64,000 nucleotides of DNA from CAZDCD01 sp964503885 (GCA_964503885.1 CAZDCD010000002.1:205511-269510); one strand, 5' to 3'; positions 44,428-53,581 are shown, counted from the first letter of the stretch. Notes: generated from the letters alone by a model not told the origin. A program made the numbers and translations.

Positions 44428-45228
44428 TTAGTCCAATATTTTTTCCTGGTTACTTATTTTAGTTGCATCGTTTTTCTGAAGCATTTCACGAGCAAGATTT
44501 AGATAGTTTATGGAACCTTTGGAATCGGCGTCGTATAATACTACCGGTTTGCCGAAACTGGGCGATTCGCTGAGCTTGATATTTCGCTGTACAATGGTTT
44601 CAAAAACCATCTGCTGAAAGTGTTTTCTCACTTCTTCAACCACCTGGTTTGACAGGCGCAACCTCGGGTCATACATGGTCAGCACAAATCCTTCGATCTC
44701 AAGGTTAGGGTTCAGACGGCCCTGAATTATTTTGATGGTATTCAAAAGCTTACCCAGGCCTTCAAGGGCAAAATATTCGCATTGCACAGGGATCATCACC
44801 GAATTCGCTGCTGTAAGTGCATTAACGGTAATCAGCCCCAGTGAAGGTGAACAATCTATCAGGATATAATCATATGGAGCAGAGATCTTCGCCAGGACTG
44901 CTTTCAGTATCCTTTCCCTGTTCGGCATATTCAGCATCTCAATTTCCGCCCCGACAAGATCTATGTGTGATGGGATAAGGTCCAGTCCCTCAATTTCAGA
45001 ATTCAGTATAATATCATTCGGATTGGTTTCATCGATGAGGCATTCGTATATGCTTGTTTTAATGTTTTTCACGTCAAATCCTAATCCTGAAGTGGCATTT
45101 GCCTGAGGGTCAGCATCTACCAGCAATACTTTCTTCTCGAGTACAGCCAGACTGGCAGCCAGATTAATAGCTGAAGTGGTCTTCCCCACGCCTCCTTTTT
45201 GATTTGCTAAAGCGACTATTTTACCCAT
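44428..45228 (-). CDS. parA: Chromosome-partitioning ATPase ParA
   Basis: The 266-residue protein is a complete ParA/Soj-type ATPase with deviant Walker A (NQKGGVGKTTSAINLA), switch I DADPQANATSGLG, and Walker B-type DYILIDCSPSLGLITV. It works with ParB to segregate the chromosome origin. It is the first gene of a minus-strand run ParA-ParB-DUF5683-MltD-SGNH-SGNH-MBOAT with short spacers as far as the first SGNH gene. Confidence 0.97.
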   Translation of the reverse strand: MGKIVALANQKGGVGKTTSAINLAASLAVLEKKVLLVDADPQANATSGLGFDVKNIKTSIYECLIDETNPNDIILNSEIEGLDLIPSHIDLVGAEIEMLNMPNRERILKAVLAKISAPYDYILIDCSPSLGLITVNALTAANSVMIPVQCEYFALEGLGKLLNTIKIIQGRLNPNLEIEGFVLTMYDPRLRLSNQVVEEVRKHFQQMVFETIVQRNIKLSESPSFGKPVVLYDADSKGSINYLNLAREMLQKNDATKISNQEKILD

Positions 45229-45528
45229 TGGAAAGTATTTATGTCAGGTAAGATTTTATACAATAATAAGTATTTTTATTTAAATGAAACTCCAAAAATA
45301 GCATTTAATAGTGCAAGAGAATTTTTAACCCGATTTTCTTTTGTAAACATTTCTTTTTGATTTATGAACAAGTTATTAACAACGCAAAAGTAAATTCCTG
45401 TGCTTGTGAACATATGATAAATCCACGGATCAGCAAAGGTGTTTGAAGAGGGAGTGCAATTCAATTCCGTATTAATATAAAATTGAAATTCGGGTTTAGG
45501 GGACAGTAAGGCTGTGTTGTTTTCCGGT
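45229..45528. other. Gap upstream of parA, no gene seen
   Basis: This AT-rich 300-base stretch should hold the parA promoter. A short minus-strand open frame (45276-45560) overlaps the next gene and has no protein-like pattern. I do not see an origin-type cluster of DnaA boxes. Confidence 0.45.
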
Positions 45529-45903
45529 TCAGTTTGCCTGGTATTTGAACTCAAGTTCACTCAGCTCTTCAAGATTTTTTCCTGCTTCCAGCATCGATTC
45601 ATCCTCTTCGTCATAAAACCAGATGATTTCAAGTTGCCCGCCGGAATCCTCAATTTCCTTAAAAAGCGATAGCATGATCAGAAAATATTTAAGAGAGGAG
45701 GTATTGAAATAATCGAATTTAAAATTTACGATCGTTTTTTCGGATGGATTTTCCACGTATTCTCTTAACCACTTTATCACAGGCTCATAGAACTCATTCG
45801 CATTTTCCGGGCGGGAAACACCGGAAAGAACAAACGGACCATTTTCACGATCAAAATCAATATCCGGTGTGAATTCAGTACCTCCTATTTTAAACGCTTT
45901 CAT
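45529..45903 (-). CDS. SiaC-family (DUF1987) regulatory phosphoprotein
   Basis: The 124-residue protein matches DUF1987: KIGGTEFTPDIDFDRENG, GVSRPENANEFYEPVIKWL, INFKFDYFNTSSLKYFLIML and a final acidic tail. In Pseudomonas SiaC is an anti-sigma-antagonist-like protein whose Ser/Thr phosphorylation by SiaB and dephosphorylation by SiaA control a diguanylate cyclase. The phospho-site is the Thr/Ser region around YFNTSSLKY. Here it is alone, with no SiaA phosphatase or SiaB kinase gene next to it. Family membership is firm; pathway is inference. Confidence 0.9.
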   Translation of the reverse strand: MKAFKIGGTEFTPDIDFDRENGPFVLSGVSRPENANEFYEPVIKWLREYVENPSEKTIVNFKFDYFNTSSLKYFLIMLSLFKEIEDSGGQLEIIWFYDEEDESMLEAGKNLEELSELEFKYQAN

Positions 45904-45997
45904 GATAAATCATTTTCATAAAAATACAAAAAAAAAAGAATTATGCGCTATTTTTCGTTGGATTCTTTCATAATGTGCATGCCTGATTAAGATGCTT

Positions 45998-47116
45998 TCA
46001 GTTATCGAAATATCCCTCTAATTTTATTTCGTAGAGTACCGGCCAAAGTTTTCCGGTAACATACAGGTGCCTGGTCGAAGGATTGAACGCTATCCCGTTC
46101 AGCACCTTATTGGAATTCTCTTTGAACTGACCCAGAACGAGTGCCGCAAGTTCGATCTCACCGGTTATTTTACCGTTTGCCGGGTCGATTATGGCGATAT
46201 TGGTTTCACCCAGGATGTTGGCGAAAATCTTACCGTCGACATATTCCAGTTCATTAAGCTGGTTGACCCTTCCTTTATTGCTGAATACATCGAGTTGTCC
46301 TATCTGCGTAAAGTACTCAGGTTCGATTATATATAGGAATGATGTGCCATCAGTCATATACAGGTTCTTCCCGTCTCCGGTAAGCCCCCAACCCTCACTG
46401 ATCGGATAGTCAAAACTTCTGATCAGGTCAAGTGTTTCTTTTTCGTAAATGAAACCGGTTTGGTTCTTCCAGGTGATCTGGTACACATTATTGTTGTGAA
46501 AGGCAATACCTTCTCCAAACAGCTCTGGGTTCAGGTCGACTTTTTTCAATACCCGTCCGGTTGCGATTTCAACGATCCGTATCGAGGAATGCCCGTTTCG
46601 GCCGGTACTTTCATACAATACCCCTTTATCATAGATCAGTCCTTGTGTAAAAGCTTCGGGATCGTGAGGATAGGTATTGACAAGGGTATACTTGTAAGCT
46701 TTTGGTATAATGTCCGACAACAAAACAAAAGGAACTGAATGCGTTTCTTTCAGGGAATCATTATAATAAAAAGTAACTTTTACGATATTTTGTCCGGTTT
46801 TGCTTTTGCCGGTCGGCCAACCAATGTTGCCGAAATTGGCTGCAAAGGTCAAATCATCCATATCAGCCGAGTGCAGGGAAATCGAGTCGACAATCACCGT
46901 TTTTTTAAACCTGAAGCTGAACGGTACAATGTCTCCGCAAGTATAGACTTCTCCCCGTTTAGGACTCACGATTTCAACAAGATCATTCCGGCCTTTTTGC
47001 ACTTCCGGCACTCCGCTCTGAGATTGCCTGTGATCCTGACTGCAACCCGATACCTGAAGGATAAGCAAAGAAAAAAGATAGAAAACAGGAAAATACAAAT
47101 GTCCCACGAGTTTCAT
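45998..47116 (-). CDS. Glutaminyl-peptide cyclotransferase, bacterial (plant-type) lipoprotein
   Basis: The enzyme closes N-terminal Gln to pyroglutamate, stabilising secreted proteins. The 372-residue product has a lipobox LLILQVSGC near residue 25, an N-terminal 90-residue Ig-like region, and the five-bladed propeller of plant-type QC: YPHDPEAFTQGLIYDKGVLY, STGRNGHSSIRIVE, the active-site Glu in LFGEGIAFHNN, and GIAFNPSTRHLYVTGKLWP. Bacteroidota rely on QC because many Sec-exported proteins start with Gln after signal peptidase I cleavage. It is complete. Confidence 0.92.
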   Translation of the reverse strand: MKLVGHLYFPVFYLFSLLILQVSGCSQDHRQSQSGVPEVQKGRNDLVEIVSPKRGEVYTCGDIVPFSFRFKKTVIVDSISLHSADMDDLTFAANFGNIGWPTGKSKTGQNIVKVTFYYNDSLKETHSVPFVLLSDIIPKAYKYTLVNTYPHDPEAFTQGLIYDKGVLYESTGRNGHSSIRIVEIATGRVLKKVDLNPELFGEGIAFHNNNVYQITWKNQTGFIYEKETLDLIRSFDYPISEGWGLTGDGKNLYMTDGTSFLYIIEPEYFTQIGQLDVFSNKGRVNQLNELEYVDGKIFANILGETNIAIIDPANGKITGEIELAALVLGQFKENSNKVLNGIAFNPSTRHLYVTGKLWPVLYEIKLEGYFDN

Positions 47117-47135
47117 GTACTTGATATTGTGTGAA

Positions 47136-47561
47136 TTATCTGAATAGTTTTTTCAACCTGCTGCCAACGCCATCGGATTTCCGGGTAAGAGAAGTCAGAT
47201 CATCAAGATTGGAATCGACATAATCGGGATTCAGCATCTGCCATATCTCACTCCAGCCGGGAAAACCACCGACATTCCTATCGTCAATAAAGATGTCGGC
47301 ATCAATTTTTCTGCTTACGATCTCAATATCGAAATCTTCTTCAGGATAACTTTTATTGACAGCATAAAATTCAATTCCATTCTTTTTGCAAAAAGCAATG
47401 GCCTCATCCAGTTCCCTGCCATGCCTGAATGTCCATAATATTAACTGATGACCCAGTTTCTGCATCTGCTTCAGCGTTTCAAAGGCAAAAAGTTTCTCTT
47501 CCCCAATCTGCGGATACCGGTGTTCCACGATAGTTCCGTCGAAATCAACAGCAATCTTCAT
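47136..47561 (-). CDS. HAD-superfamily small phosphatase (BT0820-like)
   Basis: The 141-residue protein begins MKIAVDFDGTIVEHRYPQ, the HAD motif I with nucleophile Asp and acid Asp, then GHQLILWTFRHG (motif II Thr) and a late DADIFIDDRNVGG (motif IV). It has no cap domain, so it acts on an accessible or macromolecular substrate; a sugar phosphatase role is possible but unproven. It is 19 bases upstream of the QC gene on the same strand. Confidence 0.9.
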   Translation of the reverse strand: MKIAVDFDGTIVEHRYPQIGEEKLFAFETLKQMQKLGHQLILWTFRHGRELDEAIAFCKKNGIEFYAVNKSYPEEDFDIEIVSRKIDADIFIDDRNVGGFPGWSEIWQMLNPDYVDSNLDDLTSLTRKSDGVGSRLKKLFR

Positions 47562-47683
47562 AACAAAGAAAATCTTGAAATTTGCGCAAATATACTATTT
47601 ATTACCATGTCAAAAAAATCATAAAAGATGCCCTTGTTTAGAATACCAATATTTTTTATACCTTTAAAATAAAAAATTTTCCT

Positions 47684-48439
47684 ATGAGATCAATACGTTT
47701 TGCCATACCCTCTTTTATTACATGTATTGCCATTCTTGCCGGATGCGTTTCAATCACGTTCTCATCGCTCGATAACGTTACCCTGGCTGCATATTTTGTG
47801 ATCACAGCAGCTGTACTCGACTTTTTCGATGGGTTCCTCGCCAGGGGATTAAAGGTTGTTTCTGCCTTCGGTAAGCAACTCGATTCACTTTCGGATGTCA
47901 TCAATTTCGGTGTAGCACCCGCAATGATCGTATACCGGTTGATTTACCGTTCTCTCGTAGAGCTGGAACCTACTTCACAATTCAATATCACGGCACCCGG
48001 TTTTTCGTATTATGTTCTGCTGAATATATCATTCCTTATCGTGATCTTTGCTGCCATAAGACTGGCAAAATTCAATATCGACGATAACCAGGTCAAAAGC
48101 TTTCGCGGATTGCCTACTCCTGCAACAGCACTTTTTATTGCTTCACTGGGCATAGTTGCCGAAAATAACCTGAACCTTCCGTTTCACCCGTTAACCTATA
48201 ATATATGGTTTCTTGTAATCCTTGTGTTTGTGCTGTCGGTGCTGATGGTTAGCAATATCCCGATGTTTTCGCTGAAATTTGAAGACTACTCGTTAAAAAA
48301 CAACCTTTCCAGGTACCTTTTTCTGGTTGTGTCGGTGGCGCTTCTGGTACTGATCGGATTTCCCGCACTCAGTCTTATTGTTGTGCTGTATGTGCTGCTG
48401 TCGCTTGTGCTTAGGTTTACCGGCGTAAAAAGTTTATGA
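47684..48439 (+). CDS. pssA: CDP-diacylglycerol-serine O-phosphatidyltransferase
   Basis: PssA makes phosphatidylserine, precursor of phosphatidylethanolamine. The 251-residue protein has the CDP-alcohol phosphotransferase motif D-x2-DG-x2-AR-x8-G-x3-D-x3-D as FFDGFLARGLKVVSAFGKQL followed by DSLSD, in the first cytoplasmic loop, and seven or eight membrane helices. It is of the integral-membrane (Bacillus/archaeal/Bacteroidota) type. The ATG is well placed and there is a promoter-like TACCTTTA 18 bases upstream. Confidence 0.95.
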   Translation: MRSIRFAIPSFITCIAILAGCVSITFSSLDNVTLAAYFVITAAVLDFFDGFLARGLKVVSAFGKQLDSLSDVINFGVAPAMIVYRLIYRSLVELEPTSQFNITAPGFSYYVLLNISFLIVIFAAIRLAKFNIDDNQVKSFRGLPTPATALFIASLGIVAENNLNLPFHPLTYNIWFLVILVFVLSVLMVSNIPMFSLKFEDYSLKNNLSRYLFLVVSVALLVLIGFPALSLIVVLYVLLSLVLRFTGVKSL

Positions 48440-48507
48440 ACACCAGCACAGGATTATAATGTAAGTGCAAAAAGAATGCCGTGCACCTGTGCATGTAGCT
48501 ATTCACA

Positions 48508-49071
48508 TCATTTCAGTTTTTTATGTACTATATAATAATTCTTCAGCTCTTTTCTAATCTCAAATCCCGATTCTTCATACATCCTGAGGGGCCCTTTATA
48601 ATGCTTTTCTGAAGACAGGCTTCCCTTGCCGGGATAGGCTTCAATATATTTAAAACCTTTGCGGGAATAATCTTTACAGACTTCACCAAGCAACATTTTT
48701 GCAATACCTTGTCTCCGGTATTCCGGACTTATCAGAAAGCATACCACCGAACAGATTTTTTCTCCGTCATTGCCGGCCAAATCCTTGTTTTGCATTAATC
48801 TGCTGTAATTAAGCTTATAGTTTGCATTGCACCACCCCACGGCTTTGCCTTCGGCATAAGCCAGGTAGCCGGCCATTCTTCCTTCACTGATCAGTCGGAT
48901 CACCGCAGAACGGTTTTCCTCTTTATTCCATTGGCTCCTGCTGCCGGTAAAATGGAATGAATAGCAATAACAAACCGACCACCCCGGATTTTCTGTAAAC
49001 TTCATGGTGTCAAAAAAGTGCAGGTAGTCGTTAAGTATATCAGGCGATAAAGGTTTTACAAGAATTTCCAT
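48508..49071 (-). CDS. GNAT-family N-acetyltransferase
   Basis: The 187-residue protein has the GNAT core with acetyl-CoA-binding loop FLISPEYRRQGIAKMLLGEV, flanked by a longer N-terminal part (EENRSAVIRLISEGRMAGYL, YAEGKAVGWCNANY). The substrate is not predictable. It is the first of a long minus-strand series of small genes. Confidence 0.9.
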   Translation of the reverse strand: MEILVKPLSPDILNDYLHFFDTMKFTENPGWSVCYCYSFHFTGSRSQWNKEENRSAVIRLISEGRMAGYLAYAEGKAVGWCNANYKLNYSRLMQNKDLAGNDGEKICSVVCFLISPEYRRQGIAKMLLGEVCKDYSRKGFKYIEAYPGKGSLSSEKHYKGPLRMYEESGFEIRKELKNYYIVHKKLK

Positions 49072-49104
49072 AAGTCAGTATTTTAGAGTGAAGCAGTCAA
49101 TACA

Positions 49105-49464
49105 TTATTTTTTTTCGGATACGTAATATTGCATGACATTCATAGCAAACCTGGCTGAGACCGTTCCGGGACCACCGCTCATTTCGATGCCTACCTCAAT
49201 GGCTTCGAGGATTTCATCTTCTGCGGCACCATCATCAATGGCCTGCTTAATATGCCATTCCATGCAGGACTCACAGTTTATGACAACGGAAATCCCCACA
49301 GCGATCAGTTCTTTTTGTTTTTTACTCAATTTTCCATCCTTATAGGTCTGCTGCTCCATTTTTACAAATGATTGGTAGACAGCCGATTTTTTCAGAAAAT
49401 AGGCATGTGCTTTTTTTCGCTCTGAAACGATTTGTTCAATCCTGGTTTTTTCGAAATATTCCAT
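49105..49464 (-). CDS. Carboxymuconolactone decarboxylase/AhpD-like protein
   Basis: The 119-residue protein has the AhpD-type helical core: KKQKELIAVGISVVINCESC, MEWHIKQAIDDGAAEDEILE, and AIEVGIEMSGGPGTVSA. The redox motif Cys-Glu-Ser-Cys followed by His three residues later is intact, as in peroxidase-active AhpD relatives. It could act in thiol-based antioxidant chemistry. It is 15 bases from the upstream winged-helix gene's stop. Confidence 0.9.
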   Translation of the reverse strand: MEYFEKTRIEQIVSERKKAHAYFLKKSAVYQSFVKMEQQTYKDGKLSKKQKELIAVGISVVINCESCMEWHIKQAIDDGAAEDEILEAIEVGIEMSGGPGTVSARFAMNVMQYYVSEKK

Positions 49465-49479
49465 GGTAATTCATTTTTG

Positions 49480-50589
49480 TTACTTTTTGCTCTGTCTTAC
49501 CGGATCCGCATGATTACTCAATAATACTGCTTTCCTGCCAATAAAACTGCCATATGCCAGGGTTTTTTCCTCTATCATCTCCTGAAGCATATTGGTAAAT
49601 GGTTGAAATGTTGAAATTTCAATGATCACTGTATCTTTTTTAAGGGTGCGTTTCCATATGCCTTTTACTTTACCGTTCATGATCAGAACCGGCCAGAACA
49701 TGCCGTTGCTCGATATGGCTGAGCTATGGTTTTCAGAACCAAGAACAGCGCTCCTGTCTCTATAGCTGATGATCAGCTCGTCGAATGCCGGCAGCAATAG
49801 CAAAGATTCTGTGCTGTGCACCGGGGTTAGGCCTGCAGGGCCGAACCAAAATACTCCGATATCGGTAGTTGCCGAATCCAGGTCATTCTTTACCATTTCC
49901 AGCGCTGTTTTTGCATCCCGGGCAGGCAATCCCGACCACCAGATGAAATCCTGCAAGGTTGCCGGACCATGGCTTGAAAAATATCGAATGGCCAGCATTG
50001 CGAGCATTACATCACGGGTCAGTCTTTTCTTATGAGGTACCCGTTCGCAGAATAGAGCGTAGGTCTGATTTTTACCGATCTTCCTGCCGCTGCAAATAAG
50101 TCCTGTCAGTTCTGCGATCATCAGCAGGTGCGAAGGCCGGTTATCGCCCGTGGCAATACCGGAATTTTTCATCAATGAAACCAATTCTTTCCGGGTTAGA
50201 TGGTTACCTTTCGACAAGGCAGTAACGATCAAATCGTTGCTTTTTTTGATGAGCCCGTCTGTAATTTCCAGCTGCCTGTGCCTCGATACCATGGATGCCA
50301 GGATATGCGGGGCTGAAAGCTCGAGTATCCAGGAAACGTCATTGGCCGATACCAGGTGCCAGGTAGGTCTAAGCACATGTGTCCTGATGATGTCTCCGTT
50401 ATTAATGGCAGCTTCAACTATTGCATCGGTGGAACCCGGCAGACGGATACCCACAGCCCATTTGGCCATGGAATAATCCTGGGCCTGCATGGCCCCCATC
50501 CATCCGACAATCTCGCCGGGCCTGCTGAATGTTAACCCTCCTATGTGCTGATTGATCAACCGGCTGCCCGATATTTCGCTTAAATTCAC
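49480..50589 (-). CDS. Winged-helix DNA-binding domain protein (YcaQ/DUF1006-like)
   Basis: The 369-residue product belongs to the HTH_42 winged-helix family: MGAMQAQDYSMAKWAVGIRL, a tandem winged-helix region (THVLRPTWHLVSANDVSWIL) and a C-terminal domain with AFDELIISYRDR and FWPVLIMNGKVKGIWKRT. Related YcaQ/AlkX-type proteins are DNA glycosylases for crosslinked or alkylated DNA; the key Gln-rich N-terminal motif QxQ here is MQAQDY. The start codon is GTG at 50589. Its exact lesion is unknown. Confidence 0.85.
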   Translation of the reverse strand: MNLSEISGSRLINQHIGGLTFSRPGEIVGWMGAMQAQDYSMAKWAVGIRLPGSTDAIVEAAINNGDIIRTHVLRPTWHLVSANDVSWILELSAPHILASMVSRHRQLEITDGLIKKSNDLIVTALSKGNHLTRKELVSLMKNSGIATGDNRPSHLLMIAELTGLICSGRKIGKNQTYALFCERVPHKKRLTRDVMLAMLAIRYFSSHGPATLQDFIWWSGLPARDAKTALEMVKNDLDSATTDIGVFWFGPAGLTPVHSTESLLLLPAFDELIISYRDRSAVLGSENHSSAISSNGMFWPVLIMNGKVKGIWKRTLKKDTVIIEISTFQPFTNMLQEMIEEKTLAYGSFIGRKAVLLSNHADPVRQSKK

Positions 50590-50613
50590 TTAGTTCTTCA
50601 ATAGTTAATGGAG

Positions 50614-51036
50614 TTACAATTTAAGATTGTCGTTCTCATCGAGCTCCCAAAACGGATTGAATGCTACCTCAATCAGATGACCATTGGGATCACTGAAGTA
50701 GCCGCTGTAACCGCCCCAGAAAACTGTCCGGGCGGCCTTGACGATCCTGCCGCCCGCTTTCTCTGCTTCGTGCAACACATCATCGACCTCTTTTTCAGAT
50801 TTTGCGTTATACGAAAGGGTAATGCCTGAAAATTCTGACCTGGCATTCTCCACCAAAGCATCATCGGCAAGATCCTTCCTGGGATACAGGGCTAATACAA
50901 TTCCGCCAAGTGGAAATAACGCAAGATTTTCAAGACTGGCTTCAGATCTCTTCCATCCCAGTCCGTCTCCATAGAATTTCAATGATCTGTTGAAATCATC
51001 GACACCCAATGTGATCAGGTTAATTTTTTGTCTCAT
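50614..51036 (-). CDS. VOC-superfamily (glyoxalase/bleomycin-resistance fold) protein
   Basis: The 140-residue protein is a VOC domain: INLITLGVDDFNRSLKFYGD, GLGWKR, a central FPLGGIVLALYPRK and a closing YSGYFSDPNGHLIEVAFNPF with the metal-ligand-like His and Glu. The substrate cannot be inferred; it may detoxify an electrophile or be a dioxygenase-like protein. It lies 24 bases upstream of the winged-helix gene. Confidence 0.9.
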   Translation of the reverse strand: MRQKINLITLGVDDFNRSLKFYGDGLGWKRSEASLENLALFPLGGIVLALYPRKDLADDALVENARSEFSGITLSYNAKSEKEVDDVLHEAEKAGGRIVKAARTVFWGGYSGYFSDPNGHLIEVAFNPFWELDENDNLKL

Positions 51037-51157
51037 ACTAAGGTTTTTGGTTTCTATTCACTATTTTTTTCCTGCCGAACCCTGATCAGGCCCCACTTTT
51101 TGCCGTGATTGCATAAAAACAGCCAGCTAATCCCCGTTCTTCAGTGCTTCTGGTAAA

Positions 51158-52741
51158 CTATACATCAGGAACTCTGTGCTTAGGCAACATAGTTCCAGCC
51201 AGTGAGTCACTGTCGTGGTATTTCTTCATCAGCAAATCTAACCGGTGGTGTAAATCTTTTTTTACCGGACCGTATAGCGGATCAGTATACACATTTTTCA
51301 ATTCCAGCGGGTCATTCTGCAGGTCAAAAAGTTCCCATTCGTCTATGTCGTAATAATAATGAATGAGTTTATACCGCCTGGTGCTTATGCCGTAATGACG
51401 CCTTACGCTGTGGTAATCCGGATATCCATAATAATGGTAATAATGTTCTGTTCTCCAGCCAACCGGAGTTTTCCCTTCAAGCACAGGAACCATGCTTTCT
51501 CCCTGCATATCCTTTGGTATTTTCACACCTGCAATATCAAGGAGTGTTTCGGCAAAGTCGAGGTTGGAAACCATATCGTTATTCACGCTGCCCGGTTCCA
51601 CTTCACCAGGCCATTTTATAAGCAGAGGTGTACGGTACGATTCCTCAAACATAAACCGTTTATCAAACCAACCGTGTTCTCCGAGGTAAAATCCCTGATC
51701 CGATGTATAGATTACTACAGTATTTTTATCAAGGCCACTCTCCTTAAGGTAATGTAAGATCTCACCTACGCTTTTATCCACAGCGGCAATGCATCGCAGG
51801 TAATCGCGCAGGTAATGCTGGTATTTCCATCTCAGCAGATCATCACCTTCAGGATCAGCTGTAAAAAAAGCGCTGATTACGGTATCGAAAGCGGCATTCA
51901 ACACATTTCTTTGCAACCTGTCCATGCGCATATATTCGGCACTCTTATTTCTCTCTGTCGTGTCTTTCCATATTTTCAGATCTTCGCCCAGCTCCATGGT
52001 CTTTGCAATAGTCATATCCTGCAGGTGCTCTGCCTGTCCCCTTCCCGAATAATCATCGAAAAGGGTAGGGGGTTCCGGGAAATGAGTGTTGCTGAAAAGA
52101 CCGAGTTCATTGGGCCCGGGCATCCAGTTTCTGTGGGGGGCTTTATGATGCATCATCAGCATAAACGGTTTGTCTTTGTCTTTTCTGTTCTTTAACCAGT
52201 CAATGCATTTGCGCGTGATGATCTCCGTGACATACCCTTTTTCCCTGTGTACCCCTTCCTCCGAAATGAAATCAGGATTGTAATAATTTCCCTGCCGGAT
52301 GAGTATGTCCCAATTGTCGAACCCCGCGGGCTGCGAATCGAGGTGCCATTTGCCGATAATGGCCGTCTCATAACCGGCCTGCCGGAGTAATTTCGGAAAA
52401 GTCTGCTGGCTGCTGTCAAAGGGAGTTGCCTCGTTGGCGATGAAACCGTTCATGTGGCTGTATTTGCCGGTTAAAATGCATGCGCGCGAAGGGCCCGAGA
52501 TGGAGTTTGTAACCAGGCAACGGTTAAACCGCATGCCTTCACCGGCAATGACATCGATATTCGGTGTGGGTGCCTGCTTTGCCAGCTCCCCGCCATATGC
52601 ACTTATAGCCTGGTATGCATGGTCATCACTCATGATAAAAATAATGTTGGGATGCTCCAGTTTTTTCTGGCTTTTACCTGTTCCAGGAATGCATGCTGTT
52701 AAAATACCGGCAACGGAGAGTATGCTGATTTCTGCTTTCAT
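51158..52741 (-). CDS. Sulfatase (formylglycine-dependent), lipoprotein, Ser-type
   Basis: The 527-residue protein has a lipobox (GILTAC) near residue 17 and the sulfatase signature SGPSRACILTG, in which Ser would be oxidised to formylglycine by an anaerobic radical-SAM maturase (not in the window). Metal ligands are in NIIFIMSDDHAYQ near residue 33 and YTSDQGFYLGEHGWFDKR around residue 345. The C-terminal region, with YRTPLLIKWPGEVEPG and an ELKNVYTD tail, is standard. It removes sulfate from a glycan such as a glycosaminoglycan or algal polymer; no sulfated-glycan PUL genes are adjacent. Length is normal. Confidence 0.93.
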   Translation of the reverse strand: MKAEISILSVAGILTACIPGTGKSQKKLEHPNIIFIMSDDHAYQAISAYGGELAKQAPTPNIDVIAGEGMRFNRCLVTNSISGPSRACILTGKYSHMNGFIANEATPFDSSQQTFPKLLRQAGYETAIIGKWHLDSQPAGFDNWDILIRQGNYYNPDFISEEGVHREKGYVTEIITRKCIDWLKNRKDKDKPFMLMMHHKAPHRNWMPGPNELGLFSNTHFPEPPTLFDDYSGRGQAEHLQDMTIAKTMELGEDLKIWKDTTERNKSAEYMRMDRLQRNVLNAAFDTVISAFFTADPEGDDLLRWKYQHYLRDYLRCIAAVDKSVGEILHYLKESGLDKNTVVIYTSDQGFYLGEHGWFDKRFMFEESYRTPLLIKWPGEVEPGSVNNDMVSNLDFAETLLDIAGVKIPKDMQGESMVPVLEGKTPVGWRTEHYYHYYGYPDYHSVRRHYGISTRRYKLIHYYYDIDEWELFDLQNDPLELKNVYTDPLYGPVKKDLHHRLDLLMKKYHDSDSLAGTMLPKHRVPDV

Positions 52742-52837
52742 TTTGTTCGCTATGGTTAGCGTGGGTAAGGGTATTTTATAAATGAGTAAACAAGTTTACA
52801 CATTCCGCGGGGCAATTCCAAGAAAATAGCAATAGCG

Positions 52838-53581
52838 TTACGCTCTGCTAAAACTATTTACCCGGTATTTTGAGGCTTTTGTTACCTTTTTTCTTTTATC
52901 ATACTCCTTTTGCAGTAAAGCCCTGCTGTTTGATGTTCCGTGAGACGGAAGAAAAAGATAACAGTTTGTGCCGAGCAGTTTTCCCCAGCTGGTGATCATC
53001 TGTGCAGCATCATTTGCATAAGGCGGGAATACCGACCATTTAAACACACCAAACATGGCATCGCCGACAACCGCGATCTCATCATCGACAATAACACTTA
53101 CCGAGCCTTTTGTGTGTCCCGGTGTATGCATAATATACGCATTGAATCCCAGGGCTGTCAGATCATAACCCGAATCAACCGTAACATCATATTCACAGGG
53201 TTCATAGCTGAGCGCATTTAGAATTCTTCTGGCTACCAACGTTGTCATTAGCCTCAATATAAAATTCGTACCGGAAGCCATTTCATTTTTTCCGGCAGAT
53301 AAAAAATCAGCTTCATCTTTATGCACGATCACCGAAGCGCCATAATCCTGTCTCAATCTTTTGGCATTTGCTGCATGATCAAAATGGGTATGGGTCAGAA
53401 TAAGATAGTCGATCCGGTTTATATTCAGGCTTTTAATACTGTTGTCCAGTCTTGCCCAGTTGCGCGCGATACCTGTATCAATGATACCATTCCGAATGCC
53501 ATTTGTCAGCAGAAAAACATTGCTTCTTCCGGAGAGCAACTGTATGATCTTGGTACCGCTTTTCGTATTCCAGCAGTTCAT
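52838..53581 (-). CDS. Metallo-beta-lactamase-fold hydrolase
   Basis: The 247-residue protein has the MBL zinc motif LILTHTHFDHAANAKRL (HxHxDH), the later His in MHTPGHTKGSVSVIV and an Asp in VVGDAMFGVF, and a distal LPSHGTSN. It should bind two zinc ions. The substrate range (lactone, thioester, RNA) is not determined by sequence. It has no signal peptide and is probably cytosolic. Confidence 0.9.
   Translation of the reverse strand: MNCWNTKSGTKIIQLLSGRSNVFLLTNGIRNGIIDTGIARNWARLDNSIKSLNINRIDYLILTHTHFDHAANAKRLRQDYGASVIVHKDEADFLSAGKNEMASGTNFILRLMTTLVARRILNALSYEPCEYDVTVDSGYDLTALGFNAYIMHTPGHTKGSVSVIVDDEIAVVGDAMFGVFKWSVFPPYANDAAQMITSWGKLLGTNCYLFLPSHGTSNSRALLQKEYDKRKKVTKASKYRVNSFSRA

Noticed and set aside
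45055..45080. Possible parS site (TTTTTCACGTCAAA-like) inside parA
   Set aside because: It matches only part of the 16-base palindrome TGTTTCACGTGAAACA and lacks its symmetry.
45276..45560. 94-codon minus-strand open frame upstream of parA
   Set aside because: It overlaps the SiaC gene in another frame and gives a low-information sequence without motifs.
43525..45903. Replication origin near parAB
   Set aside because: parAB often lies near oriC, but no dnaA, dnaN or cluster of DnaA boxes is visible.
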